Source: Methylomonas koyamae
GTDB lineage: Bacteria > Pseudomonadota > Gammaproteobacteria > Methylococcales > Methylomonadaceae
Direction of reading: 5' to 3'
NCBI RefSeq assembly: GCF_019669905.1
Contig: NZ_AP019777.1
Location: forward strand, 744,001 to 808,000
DNA length: 64,000 nucleotides
Shown here: positions 19,617-32,226 of the stretch, piece by piece
How the letters are laid out: the number at the start of each line of letters is the position of its first letter
Position numbering within the stretch: position 1 is the stretch's first letter
Program-made: the position numbers and the translations under genes
The notes under the pieces: model-generated
What the model was told of the DNA's origin: nothing
Databases searched by the model: none
The model's input: only the letters and a program-made list of their open reading frames with translations

Positions 19617-20756
19617 ATGTTCCGTCTCAGCCAATACATGCGCGAAGTGCTGGCGCCGACGCCGTTGCAGCCGGCGCGCAAACCGTCCGGGCCGGTCGTG
19701 ATCTGGAATCTGATCCGGCGTTGTAATCTGACCTGCAAGCATTGCTATACCACTTCCGCCGATATCGATTTCCCCGGCGAACTGACGACACCGGAAATCT
19801 ACGCAGTAATGGACGACTTGAAAGCGTTCAAGGTGCCGGTGTTAATTCTGTCCGGCGGCGAGCCGCTGCTGCATCCCGATATTTTTGCCATATCGCAACG
19901 CGCTCGCGATATGGGGTTTTACGTAGCATTGTCCAGCAACGGCACATTGATCAACTCCAGCAACATCGAGCAAATTGCAGCGATAGATTACCAATACATC
20001 GGTGTCAGCCTGGACGGCATGCGCGAGGCGCACGATAAATTTAGGCAGAAACAAGGCTCTTTCGATGCCTCGCTGGCCGGCATCCGTCTATGCCGCGACC
20101 ACGGCATCAAGGCCGGAGTGCGTTTTACGTTGACGCAAGATAACGCCCACGATTTCGGCGCGTTGTTGCAGTTGATGGATGACGAGGATATCGACAAGTT
20201 TTATTTGTCGCATCTGAATTACGGCGGCCGCGGTAACAAGAACCGTAAGGATGACGCGGAGTTTCAATTGACCCGCAACGTGATGGATGCCTTGTTCGAG
20301 AAATCGCTGGGCTGGGAGCAGCAAGGTCTGCATCGGGAGGTCGTCACCGGCAATAACGATGCCGATGCCGTGTATTTCCTGAACTGGGTCAAGCGGCGTT
20401 TTCCGGAGCGGGCCGAACATATCCGGGCCAAACTGCAGCAATGGGGCGGCAATGCCTCCGGCGTCAATGTGGCCAATATCGATAACTTGGGCAATGTCCA
20501 TCCCGATACCTTCTGGTGGCATTACGGCTTGGGTAACGTGCGGAAGCGACCGTTCTCCGAGATTTGGCAGGATACCTCGGACCCGTTGATGGCCGGCCTG
20601 AAAGCTTCGCCGCGGCCGTTGCAGGGGCGTTGCGGCAGTTGCGGTTACCAGTCTATCTGCAATGGCAACACCCGGGTCCGGGCGCAGCAATTGACTGGCG
20701 ATTTTTGGGCGGAAGATCCGGGTTGCTATTTGGTTGACGAGGAAATTGCCGGCTAA
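19617..20756 (+). CDS. nirJ: Heme d1 biosynthesis radical SAM protein NirJ
   Basis: A 379-residue radical SAM enzyme with the CX3CX2C cluster C36-C40-C43 (RRCNLTCKHCYTT) and an SPASM-type C-terminal cluster site (C339, C342, C348, C370). NirJ converts two propionate side chains of didecarboxysiroheme towards the oxo groups of heme d1. It is the last gene of the cluster. nirE, nirM and nirN are not found after it: the next gene, sixA, is on the other strand. The uroporphyrinogen methylase step must therefore be encoded elsewhere. Confidence 0.95.
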   Translation: MFRLSQYMREVLAPTPLQPARKPSGPVVIWNLIRRCNLTCKHCYTTSADIDFPGELTTPEIYAVMDDLKAFKVPVLILSGGEPLLHPDIFAISQRARDMGFYVALSSNGTLINSSNIEQIAAIDYQYIGVSLDGMREAHDKFRQKQGSFDASLAGIRLCRDHGIKAGVRFTLTQDNAHDFGALLQLMDDEDIDKFYLSHLNYGGRGNKNRKDDAEFQLTRNVMDALFEKSLGWEQQGLHREVVTGNNDADAVYFLNWVKRRFPERAEHIRAKLQQWGGNASGVNVANIDNLGNVHPDTFWWHYGLGNVRKRPFSEIWQDTSDPLMAGLKASPRPLQGRCGSCGYQSICNGNTRVRAQQLTGDFWAEDPGCYLVDEEIAG

Positions 20757-20790
20757 GAGGCGCAGCTAAATCCTGCTGCTGCCGGTGCGT

Positions 20791-21276
20791 TTAACGCATT
20801 AATGCGCACGGCAGGCTCCACAGCAGCGTCGTCGAATGCGGCGACGCGAAATCGACTTCGAGGCGGGTCAAAGAGGCTTTTTTGATGCATAGCACATCGG
20901 CCGACGTATTCAGCAATTGGGAGATGCACTCCGAAAAATCCGGTTCGTGGCCGACTAACCATATGTCCTCTCCGCCGTGGTTTGCCAGCAAGTTCAATTG
21001 TTCCCCAATTTGATGCGGGGCTGCGCCGATCGCCAGCCAATCGGTACTCTGCGCAGCGGGGCAGCCGGGTAAATAGGCGTGGAGTAGATCGGCCGTTTGT
21101 TGGGCGCGCAACACCGGGCTGCAAAACAGGTTTCCGGGGATAAGTTGGTTTCTTTCGCAGAAGGCGGCCAGCCGTTTGACCTGTTTAATTCCTTTGTCGG
21201 TAAGCGCCCGGTCTGCATCGGCTTTTGCCTGGGTATGTTCTTGCGCGGTGGCGTGTCTCAGAAACGTGATCAGCAT
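20791..21276 (-). CDS. sixA: Phosphohistidine phosphatase SixA
   Basis: A 161-residue histidine-phosphatase-superfamily protein, close to E. coli SixA in size. The catalytic RH motif is at residues 7-8 (ITFLRHATAQ) and the second histidine lies in WLVGHEPDFSE. SixA removes phosphate from histidine phosphotransfer proteins. The ATG at 21276 is chosen because it starts directly at the catalytic motif; seven extra upstream codons are in frame. It converges with nirJ and is divergent from erpA. An orphan HPt protein is encoded elsewhere in this window, but a functional link is only speculative. Confidence 0.9.
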   Translation of the reverse strand: MLITFLRHATAQEHTQAKADADRALTDKGIKQVKRLAAFCERNQLIPGNLFCSPVLRAQQTADLLHAYLPGCPAAQSTDWLAIGAAPHQIGEQLNLLANHGGEDIWLVGHEPDFSECISQLLNTSADVLCIKKASLTRLEVDFASPHSTTLLWSLPCALMR

Positions 21277-21440
21277 TAGTAAAGCCCTCGGTTGCACCGG
21301 AAACGGTGTCCGATTTTACTGCGATTTGCGTCGGCGGTGGATTAAAGCGTTTAGCCGATCTCCAGCGGTACAATAATTGTTGACCAAAATACTGGGGATA
21401 GTCATAATTCCCTACCCATTCAATTGCTTAAGAGTTTTAT

Positions 21441-21773
21441 ATGGCAGATCCAATTGTATTTACCGATAGCGCTGCGCAAAAAGTCGCGGGTTTGATTCAA
21501 GAAGAGGGTAACGACAATCTTAAACTGCGGGTTTATATCAGTGGCGGCGGCTGTTCCGGCTTCCAGTACGGCTTTACTTTCGATGAAGAAGTGAACGAGG
21601 ACGATACGCAAATCGTGAACGGCGGAGTCATCGTGTTGATCGATTCGATGAGCATTCAGTACCTGAACGGCGCGGAAATCGACTACAAGGAAGATTTGTC
21701 GGGTGCACAGTTCGTGATTCGCAATCCCAACGCCACGACCACTTGCGGTTGCGGCTCGTCGTTTTCAGCTTAA
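21441..21773 (+). CDS. erpA: Iron-sulfur cluster insertion protein ErpA
   Basis: A 110-residue A-type Fe-S carrier with the three conserved cysteines C38 (GGGCSGF), C102 and C104 ([11 protein letters not shown]). It delivers clusters to apo-proteins, in E. coli notably isoprenoid synthesis enzymes IspG and IspH. The N-terminus and the [11 protein letters not shown] block separate it from IscA. Its last bases overlap the end of the convergent anmK gene by nine bases. Confidence 0.94.
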   Translation: MADPIVFTDSAAQKVAGLIQEEGNDNLKLRVYISGGGCSGFQYGFTFDEEVNEDDTQIVNGGVIVLIDSMSIQYLNGAEIDYKEDLSGAQFVIRNPNATTTCGCGSSFSA

Positions 21774-22880
21774 TCCTGGCCCGCCCGGGTAAATTCCTCC
21801 CAGAATCACGGGCACTTTGGCGCCGGTGACGCTACAAAGGTTACCCGGCAAGCCGTTCAGGGTTTGCCGGGCCAGCCAAGCAAACGCAATCGCTTCGACG
21901 TGATCCGGATCGATGCCTATGGTTGCCGTCGATGCGACCGGAAGCCGCATGTTTTCCGCCAACAAGCGCAATAAGTGCCGGTTATGGGCACCCCCGCCGC
22001 AAATGAACACTTGCGTGGTTCCGGGAGCGTGCTGGCGAATGGCTGCTGAGATGGTGTCCGCGCTGAATTGGCACAGAGTCGCTTGAACGTCTTGTGCCGG
22101 TAAGTCGCCGAATGCTTCGATTTTCTGTTGCAGCCAGGCGGCAGAAAAATACTCTTTGCCGGTGCTTTTCGGTGGCGCTAAACGGAAATACGGATCGTCT
22201 TTCAATTTAGTTAACAGCTCTTGATTGGTTCGTCCGCTGGTCGCCCAGTCGCCGCCAGGATCGAACACGCCCGAATGGTGTTGTTGATACCAATAGTCGA
22301 GCAATCCATTGCCGGGGCCGGTGTCGAAACCGATAGCCGGCTTGTCGTCGAGCACCGTGATATTGGCGATACCGCCGATGTTGACCACGGTTCTGACCTG
22401 GCTCGAATCGCTGAATACCGCTTGGTGGAACGCGGGCACCAGCGGTGCGCCCTGACCGCCGGCGGCGATGTCGCGGCGGCGAAAGTCGGCAACCGTGGTA
22501 ATGCCGGTTATTTCGGCAATGCGGTTCGGATCGCCGATTTGTAGTGTGAAGCCGTCGATGCCGGCCGGGGCGTGGTAAACGGTTTGGCCGTGGCTACCGA
22601 TTGCGGTGACGGCACTGGCCGGTATTCCGGCTTTTGTTAACAGTGCGTTTGCGGTTTCGCCGAATAAACGGCCGATTCGGCTATCCAAAGTGCCGTAATC
22701 TTGCAATAGCACAGCCTGATTGGCTTGGCTTACGGTCTGGATGGATTGGCGTAGTTCGCTGGGAAAGGCTTGGTAATGGAATTCGACCAAGGCAATTTTG
22801 TGGTCGGAGAAATCGACCAGGCCAGCATCGATGCCATCGATGCTGGTGCCGGACATCAAGCCGATATAAAGTTCGGCCAT
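21765..22880 (-). CDS. anmK: Anhydro-N-acetylmuramic acid kinase
   Basis: A 371-residue kinase of cell-wall recycling that opens and phosphorylates 1,6-anhydro-MurNAc to MurNAc-6-phosphate. It begins [20 protein letters not shown] and has the sugar/ATP-binding motifs [26 protein letters not shown] and FICGGGAHN. The gene just upstream on the same strand is an M23 peptidase, four bases away, so the pair forms a cell-wall turnover unit as in other gammaproteobacteria. Confidence 0.95.
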   Translation of the reverse strand: MAELYIGLMSGTSIDGIDAGLVDFSDHKIALVEFHYQAFPSELRQSIQTVSQANQAVLLQDYGTLDSRIGRLFGETANALLTKAGIPASAVTAIGSHGQTVYHAPAGIDGFTLQIGDPNRIAEITGITTVADFRRRDIAAGGQGAPLVPAFHQAVFSDSSQVRTVVNIGGIANITVLDDKPAIGFDTGPGNGLLDYWYQQHHSGVFDPGGDWATSGRTNQELLTKLKDDPYFRLAPPKSTGKEYFSAAWLQQKIEAFGDLPAQDVQATLCQFSADTISAAIRQHAPGTTQVFICGGGAHNRHLLRLLAENMRLPVASTATIGIDPDHVEAIAFAWLARQTLNGLPGNLCSVTGAKVPVILGGIYPGGPGLS

Positions 22881-22884
22881 TTCT

Positions 22885-24189
22885 TTAGTTTTGCGCCACC
22901 TGCGCGTCGCCTTTGGCTTGCCTCAGTTGCGCGACCAGCGGTTGGGTCTGAGCCTTGAATTTGGCTAGCAAAGCTTTATCCATCGGCATCGAATGAGGCA
23001 ATTTCACCGTGACCGGATTGACGTGTTGGCCGCCGATACGGAATTCGTAATGTAAATGCGGGCCGGTGGCCAAGCCGGTTTTGCCGACGTAACCGATCAC
23101 GTCGCCTTGTTTGATGCTGCTTCCCACTTTCTGGCCGGATTTGAAACCCGACAGATGGGCATAGAGCGTCGAATATTTTTGGCCGTGTTCGATTTCCACT
23201 ACATTACCGTAGCCGTTTCGGATGCCGCGGAACACGATTTTGCCGTCACCGGTGGTTTTGACCGGCGTGCCGATGGCGGCGGAGTAATCCACGCCCTTGT
23301 GGGCACGAATTGTGTTCAATATCGGGTGTTTGCGGTGTAGGTTGAAGTGTGAGCTGATTTTGGCGAAGTCCATCGGCGTTTGCAGGAAGGCTTTGCGCAA
23401 GCCGTTGCCGTCCGGCGTGTAATAGCCGGTATTGCCTTGGTTGTCTTCGAAGCGTACCGCGGTATAAGTCTTGCCTTGGTTGACGAATTCCACCGAGAGG
23501 ATGTCGCCGGTGTCGAATTCGCGCCCTTCCACGAATAGCTTTTCGTAAACCACGGTGAACTCGTCGCCGTCGCGCAAATTCAATGCAAAATCGATGTCCC
23601 AGGCAAAGATGTCGGCCAGTTTAAGGATGATCTTCTCCGGCAGTCCGGCTTGGGTGCCGTCTTCGAACAACGAGGAGTGGATGGTGGCTTTGGCGCTGGC
23701 GACTTGGTAGTCGACTTTCTTGCTGAGCAGTTCGACATCGAATCCGTCGTCGTGGCGCGTGGCAATCAGCGTTTCGAATGGGTTTTTGGCGTAAGTCAAC
23801 CGTTCCAGTTCTCCAGACGAATTAAGCGTGGCAACGACATCTTGTCCTGGTTCGACTGCAGCAAATTGCTTGCCGGTGGCGTTGGCATGGACAATTTTAT
23901 GTAGGTCTTCGCGGCTCAGGTTTAAGTCCGAGAAAATGCTGGAAAGGTTTTCGCCGGATTTGACGGTGTGTTCCAACTCCTCGGTGACGTCGAGGTGTTG
24001 GATTTTGGGTTTGGTTTGACTGTAATTGGTGTATCGATCGAGTCTGGAAGAGATCAGTTTGTCTTGTTCCAGAATTTTGGCGTCTTCCAAACCTTTGTGC
24101 GGGATCAATCCGTAACTTGCGCTTGCGGCAACAACGGTACAAGCGCCTAACAGCGCCGACTTGAGTATTCTGTTCTTCACAGCAATCAC
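22885..24189 (-). CDS. M23-family murein endopeptidase (MepM-like)
   Basis: A 434-residue envelope protein: an N-terminal signal/anchor segment (SALLGACTVVAASASYGL), an OapA/LysM-like opposing domain (HTVKSGENLSSIFSDLNLS), and a C-terminal LytM/M23 zinc peptidase with HKGVDYSAAIGTPV and GPHLHYEFRI carrying the metal ligands. It likely cuts peptide cross-links in peptidoglycan. The translation start is a GTG; a second GTG three codons later is equally possible. It is divergent from tyrS and four bases ahead of anmK. Confidence 0.9.
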   Translation of the reverse strand: MIAVKNRILKSALLGACTVVAASASYGLIPHKGLEDAKILEQDKLISSRLDRYTNYSQTKPKIQHLDVTEELEHTVKSGENLSSIFSDLNLSREDLHKIVHANATGKQFAAVEPGQDVVATLNSSGELERLTYAKNPFETLIATRHDDGFDVELLSKKVDYQVASAKATIHSSLFEDGTQAGLPEKIILKLADIFAWDIDFALNLRDGDEFTVVYEKLFVEGREFDTGDILSVEFVNQGKTYTAVRFEDNQGNTGYYTPDGNGLRKAFLQTPMDFAKISSHFNLHRKHPILNTIRAHKGVDYSAAIGTPVKTTGDGKIVFRGIRNGYGNVVEIEHGQKYSTLYAHLSGFKSGQKVGSSIKQGDVIGYVGKTGLATGPHLHYEFRIGGQHVNPVTVKLPHSMPMDKALLAKFKAQTQPLVAQLRQAKGDAQVAQN

Positions 24190-24325
24190 TTTTCATTGTT
24201 TGTCGAACGCCCAATTGTAGGCAATTTTATTGTTCATGGCTAACAAAAGGGGATTTTTTATCGTTCGGTACAGTTGCATCCCTTATAATGCGCGCCCTAA
24301 AAACGAAGGCTATTAGGAGAGTGTT

Positions 24326-25519
24326 TTGTTGCAAGAAACCTTGGCTCAGCTGCGTTACGGGGCTGAAGAAATCTTATTGGAATCCGATTTTGTCAAGAAG
24401 CTGGAGGAAAATCGTCCGTTGACGATCAAGGCCGGATTCGATCCGACCGCTCCGGATTTGCATTTGGGGCACACCGTACTGATCAATAAGCTGAAGCAGT
24501 TTCAGGACGCCGGCCACAACGTTCAATTTTTGATCGGCGACTTCACGGCCATGATTGGCGATCCGACGGGTAAAAATGTCACGCGGAAGCCGTTGAGTAG
24601 AGAGGAGGTGTTGGAGAACGCCAAGACTTACCAAGCCCAAGTGTTCAAGATCCTGGATCCGGAAAAAACCGAGGTGAAATTCAATTCGGCCTGGATGGGG
24701 GCAATGACCAGTGCGGAATTGATTCAGTTGGCTGCCAAACATACCGTGGCCCGAATGCTGGAGCGGGATGATTTCAGCAAACGTTACAAAAGCGGACAGC
24801 CGATTGCGATCCATGAATTTTTATATCCGCTGATCCAGGGTTACGACTCGGTAGTAATGAAAGCGGACGTCGAGCTGGGTGGGACCGATCAAAAGTTCAA
24901 TTTGTTGGTTGGGCGCCAATTGCAGGAGATTTACGGCCAAAAGCCGCAAATAGTTCTAACCATGCCTATTTTGGAAGGTCTGGACGGGGTGCAGAAGATG
25001 TCCAAGTCTTTAAACAATTATATTGGTATTGCTGATGTACCGGACGATATGTTCGGCAAGATCATGTCGATATCGGATGAGTTGATGTGGCGTTATTTCA
25101 AATTGTTGAGTTTTCGGCCGATGCTCGAAATCGAGCGTTGGCGGCAAGCGTGCCAGAATGGAGATAATCCGCGAAATTACAAAGTCGCGCTGGCGCAGGA
25201 AATCGTTGAGCGGTTCCATGGTGCGGCTGCGGCGAAAGCGGCATTGGAAAATTTCGAGGCGCGTTTTCAACGGGGTGCGATACCTGACGATTTGGATGAC
25301 ATTCAGTTGGAAGCCGGTGCCGAGGGATTGCCTATTGCGAATCTACTGAAAAATGCCGGTTTAGTGGCGAGTACTTCGGAAGCCTTACGTTTGATCAAAC
25401 AAGGCGCTGTAAAAATCGATGGCGAAAAGCTGGAGGATTCGAAGCGGGTGATCGCTGCGAGTACCCACGTTTATCAGGTTGGTAAAAGAAAAGTCGCGCG
25501 AGTGACGATTAGTAGTTGA
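24326..25519 (+). CDS. tyrS: Tyrosyl-tRNA synthetase
   Basis: A 397-residue class I synthetase of the TyrZ type. The HIGH-like motif is H46-L-G-H49, KMSKS is at 224-228, and a C-terminal S4 RNA-binding domain covers about residues 335-397. There is no in-frame ATG at the proper place: translation starts at TTG 24326 or the next TTG at 24329, with AGGAG at 24315-24319. A TATAAT at 24284-24289 may be its -10 box. Its stop codon overlaps the -35 hexamer of the first rrn promoter. Confidence 0.95.
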   Translation: MLQETLAQLRYGAEEILLESDFVKKLEENRPLTIKAGFDPTAPDLHLGHTVLINKLKQFQDAGHNVQFLIGDFTAMIGDPTGKNVTRKPLSREEVLENAKTYQAQVFKILDPEKTEVKFNSAWMGAMTSAELIQLAAKHTVARMLERDDFSKRYKSGQPIAIHEFLYPLIQGYDSVVMKADVELGGTDQKFNLLVGRQLQEIYGQKPQIVLTMPILEGLDGVQKMSKSLNNYIGIADVPDDMFGKIMSISDELMWRYFKLLSFRPMLEIERWRQACQNGDNPRNYKVALAQEIVERFHGAAAAKAALENFEARFQRGAIPDDLDDIQLEAGAEGLPIANLLKNAGLVASTSEALRLIKQGAVKIDGEKLEDSKRVIAASTHVYQVGKRKVARVTISS

Positions 25520-25544
25520 CAGTGAGGTTTGAAGTGAATACAAT
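25516..25544 (+). promoter_or_regulatory. rrn promoter P1
   Basis: TTGACA (25516-25521), 17 bases, TACAAT (25539-25544), followed by a GC-rich discriminator. The -35 hexamer overlaps the tyrS stop codon TGA (25517-25519). It is the more distal of two tandem promoters of the ribosomal RNA operon. Confidence 0.7.
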
Positions 25545-25712
25545 GAGCGGCTCTTCACTGCTGAGCTGTTTAGGGATTTGAAGTTTAAATCCTTTGAGTG
25601 GTGAGGGCGAGTGGTTTGCTGGTTGCTTTTGGTGATGGCAAATTGCTTGTTTTGATTGGCTTCGGTTCTTGTGTTGGATTTTGAGAGTTGAAAGTCGGTT
25701 AAAAAAAAGTGG

Positions 25713-25740
25713 TTGACATGATTTCTGATTGCTGTAGAAT
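25713..25740 (+). promoter_or_regulatory. rrn promoter P2
   Basis: TTGACA (25713-25718), 16 bases, TAGAAT (25735-25740), preceded by a run of eight A residues that could act as an UP element. It is about 195 bases upstream of the mature 16S end, a standard distance for a proximal rrn promoter. Confidence 0.75.
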
Positions 25741-25769
25741 ATGTCGGCTCAACAGGGCGAAATGCTCTG

Positions 25770-25781
25770 GCTCTTTAACAA
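25770..25781 (+). promoter_or_regulatory. boxA antitermination site, 16S leader
   Basis: GCTCTTTAACAA, the classical boxA element bound by NusB-NusE in rRNA leaders. The identical 12 bases occur again before the 23S gene. Confidence 0.8.
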
Positions 25782-25785
25782 ACTG

Positions 25786-25801
25786 AATCGAAATAATTTG
25801 T
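25786..25801 (+). other. 16S processing stalk, left arm
   Basis: AATCGAAATAATTTGT is the exact reverse complement of 27499-27514. The pairing extends imperfectly for about ten further bases. Together the arms form the long stem that loops out the 16S precursor and is cut by RNase III. Confidence 0.8.
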
Positions 25802-25931
25802 GTGGGTATGTGTAGCGATACGTTTCTGTTAGAAACTATCGATACAGACCACGTCAATTTAAGCTTATAAATTACGTTCTGTAATCGAGTCAAGATTGGT
25901 CGCTAATCTTTCTTAGCGGCAAACCAAAATT

Positions 25932-27467
<1,536 letters not shown>

Positions 27468-27498
27468 CAAAGACAGAACGCCGTTACACGTATCCACA

Positions 27499-27514
27499 AC
27501 AAATTATTTCGATT
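27499..27514 (+). other. 16S processing stalk, right arm
   Basis: ACAAATTATTTCGATT, perfect complement of 25786-25801, 31 bases after the mature 16S 3' end. Confidence 0.8.
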
Positions 27515-27527
27515 GAAAGACGCACCT

Positions 27528-27604
<77 letters not shown>

Positions 27605-27715
27605 ACGCGAAAAGCAAGACGAAAGCAGCAAGGCAACTGAACAAGCAAGAGACAGTCGTTGGATTGCTCCTGTGTTGATCTTGAGGGTTTCGGCTTTAGT
27701 CTTTTGACTGTTTTC

Positions 27716-27791
27716 GGGGCCATAGCTCAGCTGGGAGAGCGCCTGCCTTGCACGCAGGAGGTCGGGAGTTCGATCCTCCCTGGCTCCACCA
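27716..27791 (+). tRNA. tRNA-Ala (TGC)
   Basis: A 76-base cloverleaf with acceptor stem GGGGCCA/TGGCTCC, anticodon TGC at 27749-27751 between CCTGC and GCAGG, T-arm GGGAGTTCGATCCTCCC and an encoded CCA. It is the second spacer tRNA, as in many proteobacterial rrn operons. Confidence 0.98.
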
Positions 27792-27896
27792 CTAGCCAGA
27801 AGCAAACCAAGCACCCGCGTCTGCCGTAGCCGTGAAGGCGATCATCTCTATAACGTTTGGCAACAGACTTTATAGAATTGGTCCTCGGATCAATAC

Positions 27897-27908
27897 GCTC
27901 TTTAACAA
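27897..27908 (+). promoter_or_regulatory. boxA antitermination site, 23S leader
   Basis: GCTCTTTAACAA, identical to the 16S leader boxA. It restores antitermination after the tRNA-containing spacer. Confidence 0.8.
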
Positions 27909-27909
27909 T

Positions 27910-27922
27910 ATGGAAATCTGTA
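27910..27922 (+). other. 23S processing stalk, left arm
   Basis: ATGGAAATCTGTA is the exact reverse complement of TACAGATTTCCAT at 31096-31108, forming the stem that loops out the 23S precursor. Confidence 0.75.
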
Positions 27923-28132
27923 ACCAAGTCTTGATCGGAAACGATCAAAACTGAAACGAGTTGCAGTTTATGAAAGGCAATTATCGAAAGATAAACGCCG
28001 AAAGTAAACCGCGAATCGTTCTCAAGCAACATCAGCGAACATGTCAGCTGACAAATAACTTAAATAGTAAGCCTAGCGAAGCCGGAGATGCAAATCGAAA
28101 GCTAAGTGAAAGCAGACGTATTCGGGTTATAT

Positions 28133-31026
<2,894 letters not shown>

Positions 31027-31095
31027 ATAACACCCAATGCGTTTGGGTTGTCACACGACAATCGCTGAACAAAACCTGAGAACGATACCAACTCA

Positions 31096-31108
31096 TACAG
31101 ATTTCCAT
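31096..31108 (+). other. 23S processing stalk, right arm
   Basis: TACAGATTTCCAT, perfect 13-base complement of 27910-27922, in the 23S-5S spacer. The rest of that 190-base spacer holds no tRNA. Confidence 0.75.
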
Positions 31109-31218
31109 GAAAACAGGTGAAAAGTACAAGGCACAACGTGTCAAACTACTTGAAAGGTCTAGCAGAGACTAGATTGATCCCTGTGCATGACGGTTGGCTT
31201 AAACCAACCAAACCAGTT

Positions 31219-31337
31219 TGCTTGGTGAACATAGCAAGCGTGAACCACCCGATCCCATCCCGAACTCGGAAGTGAAACCGCTTAGCGCCGATGATAGTGT
31301 GGCAGGTTGCCATGTGAAAGTAGGTCATCGCCAAGCT
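31219..31337 (+). rRNA. rrf: 5S ribosomal RNA
   Basis: About 119 bases, with terminal helix TGCTTGG/CCAAGC and the conserved CCCGATCCCATCCCGAACTC block and GAAACCGCTTAGCGCCGATG region. Exact ends are approximate. It is followed at once by a terminator. Confidence 0.93.
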
Positions 31338-31347
31338 CTTAAATATC

Positions 31348-31376
31348 AAGCCCGTCTAACCACGGGCTTTTTTTTG
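31348..31376 (+). terminator. Rho-independent terminator of the rrn operon
   Basis: AAGCCCGT (31348-31355), loop of six, ACGGGCTT (31362-31369), then a run of T. It lies about ten bases after the 5S gene. Confidence 0.95.
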
Positions 31377-31644
31377 CCCCTCGCTTTGCCCCCTTCATAA
31401 CGCCCCAACAACGCGCCTCCAGCGGGCAAGCCACGCCAACATCGCACACCTTCTTCAACTTACCAGCACGGAGGAGCGAATCATCGCAATAGCGGCCTTT
31501 AGCAGCGGCTGCTATCTCGTGCCGGCCTTAAGCGTCTCCTGCCGAGCTTGCAGATTCAAAGCAGGCGCGAAGAATCTCCTCCAACTTCTTCATGCTCAAG
31601 CGCCTGTTACAGCCACGGCGGTCAGTTCACTATGGCTGAATCAG
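31377..31644. other. Intergenic region without recognised features
   Basis: Between the rrn terminator and the convergent TlpA-like gene. It is C-rich in its first part; the open frames reading through it into the neighbouring gene are antisense shadows. No tRNA, repeat or promoter was recognised. Confidence 0.5.
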
Positions 31645-32133
31645 CTACAACGCGTCTATTTGCGCTCGCCAGTCTGCGAAATCAAATCGACCTACGACCC
31701 GAGAAACTACTCTTCCTTCCCGACTAAGCAAAAAACTGCTCGGCGTCAAGGATACGTTGCCATAGGCTTTCGCATGAGTTCCGTCAATATCCAAGGCCAC
31801 CGCATACGGCAAACTGTGCATTTCGCTTAGCTGTTTGACTCGGCTGGGAATGTCGTAAGGCATCGCTACCGCAATGATTTGCAAACCTCTGCCGGCGAAT
31901 TGCTTGTGCAAAGCGATTAAATCCGGAATTTCTTCGATACATACGCGGCAGTCGCTTGCCCAAAACGTAAGCAATACCGGTTGGCCGCGCAATTCGTGAA
32001 GCTCTATCTGCTCGCCCGTTATCGTGATAAATGTAGAATCGGGGGCTTTTATCTCGAATTGAGTTTGTTGCCAAAAAACTATCGCCAACATGCACAAAGC
32101 GAAAATTACACCAAGTGCGGGCTTTACTTGCAT
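31645..32133 (-). CDS. TlpA/ResA-like membrane-anchored thioredoxin-fold protein
   Basis: A 162-residue protein with an N-terminal membrane anchor (ALGVIFALCMLAIVFWQ) and a periplasmic thioredoxin domain with the active site WASDCRVC. Proteins of this type reduce disulfides, often during cytochrome c maturation, but the substrate cannot be told from sequence. The second half has the cis-proline region LTPSSFLL. It is divergent from serA and has no linked partner gene. Confidence 0.87.
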   Translation of the reverse strand: MQVKPALGVIFALCMLAIVFWQQTQFEIKAPDSTFITITGEQIELHELRGQPVLLTFWASDCRVCIEEIPDLIALHKQFAGRGLQIIAVAMPYDIPSRVKQLSEMHSLPYAVALDIDGTHAKAYGNVSLTPSSFLLSREGRVVSRVVGRFDFADWRAQIDAL

Positions 32134-32226
32134 AGGCTTTGAAATCGGTAGGTCTTGATTGGTTTTGAGACGATTATAGCAAAGCTGTTAAAATGGCCGA
32201 ATTGCCCATTAATCCTGGTTTCGGTT

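Larger units (their letters stand above)
25545..25931 (+). other. rrn operon leader region
   Basis: No protein gene is seen. The stretch contains the second promoter, a boxA antitermination site and the left arm of the 16S processing stalk, listed separately. The upstream part is T/G-rich without a recognisable regulatory motif, apart from AGTGAA (25533-25538, starting within promoter P1) and TTCACT (25554-25559), which could form a short hairpin around the P1 start. Confidence 0.6.

Noticed and set aside
31519..31830. 103-codon plus-strand open frame after the rrn terminator
   Set aside because: Antisense to the TlpA-like gene, no ribosome site, composition typical of a shadow frame.
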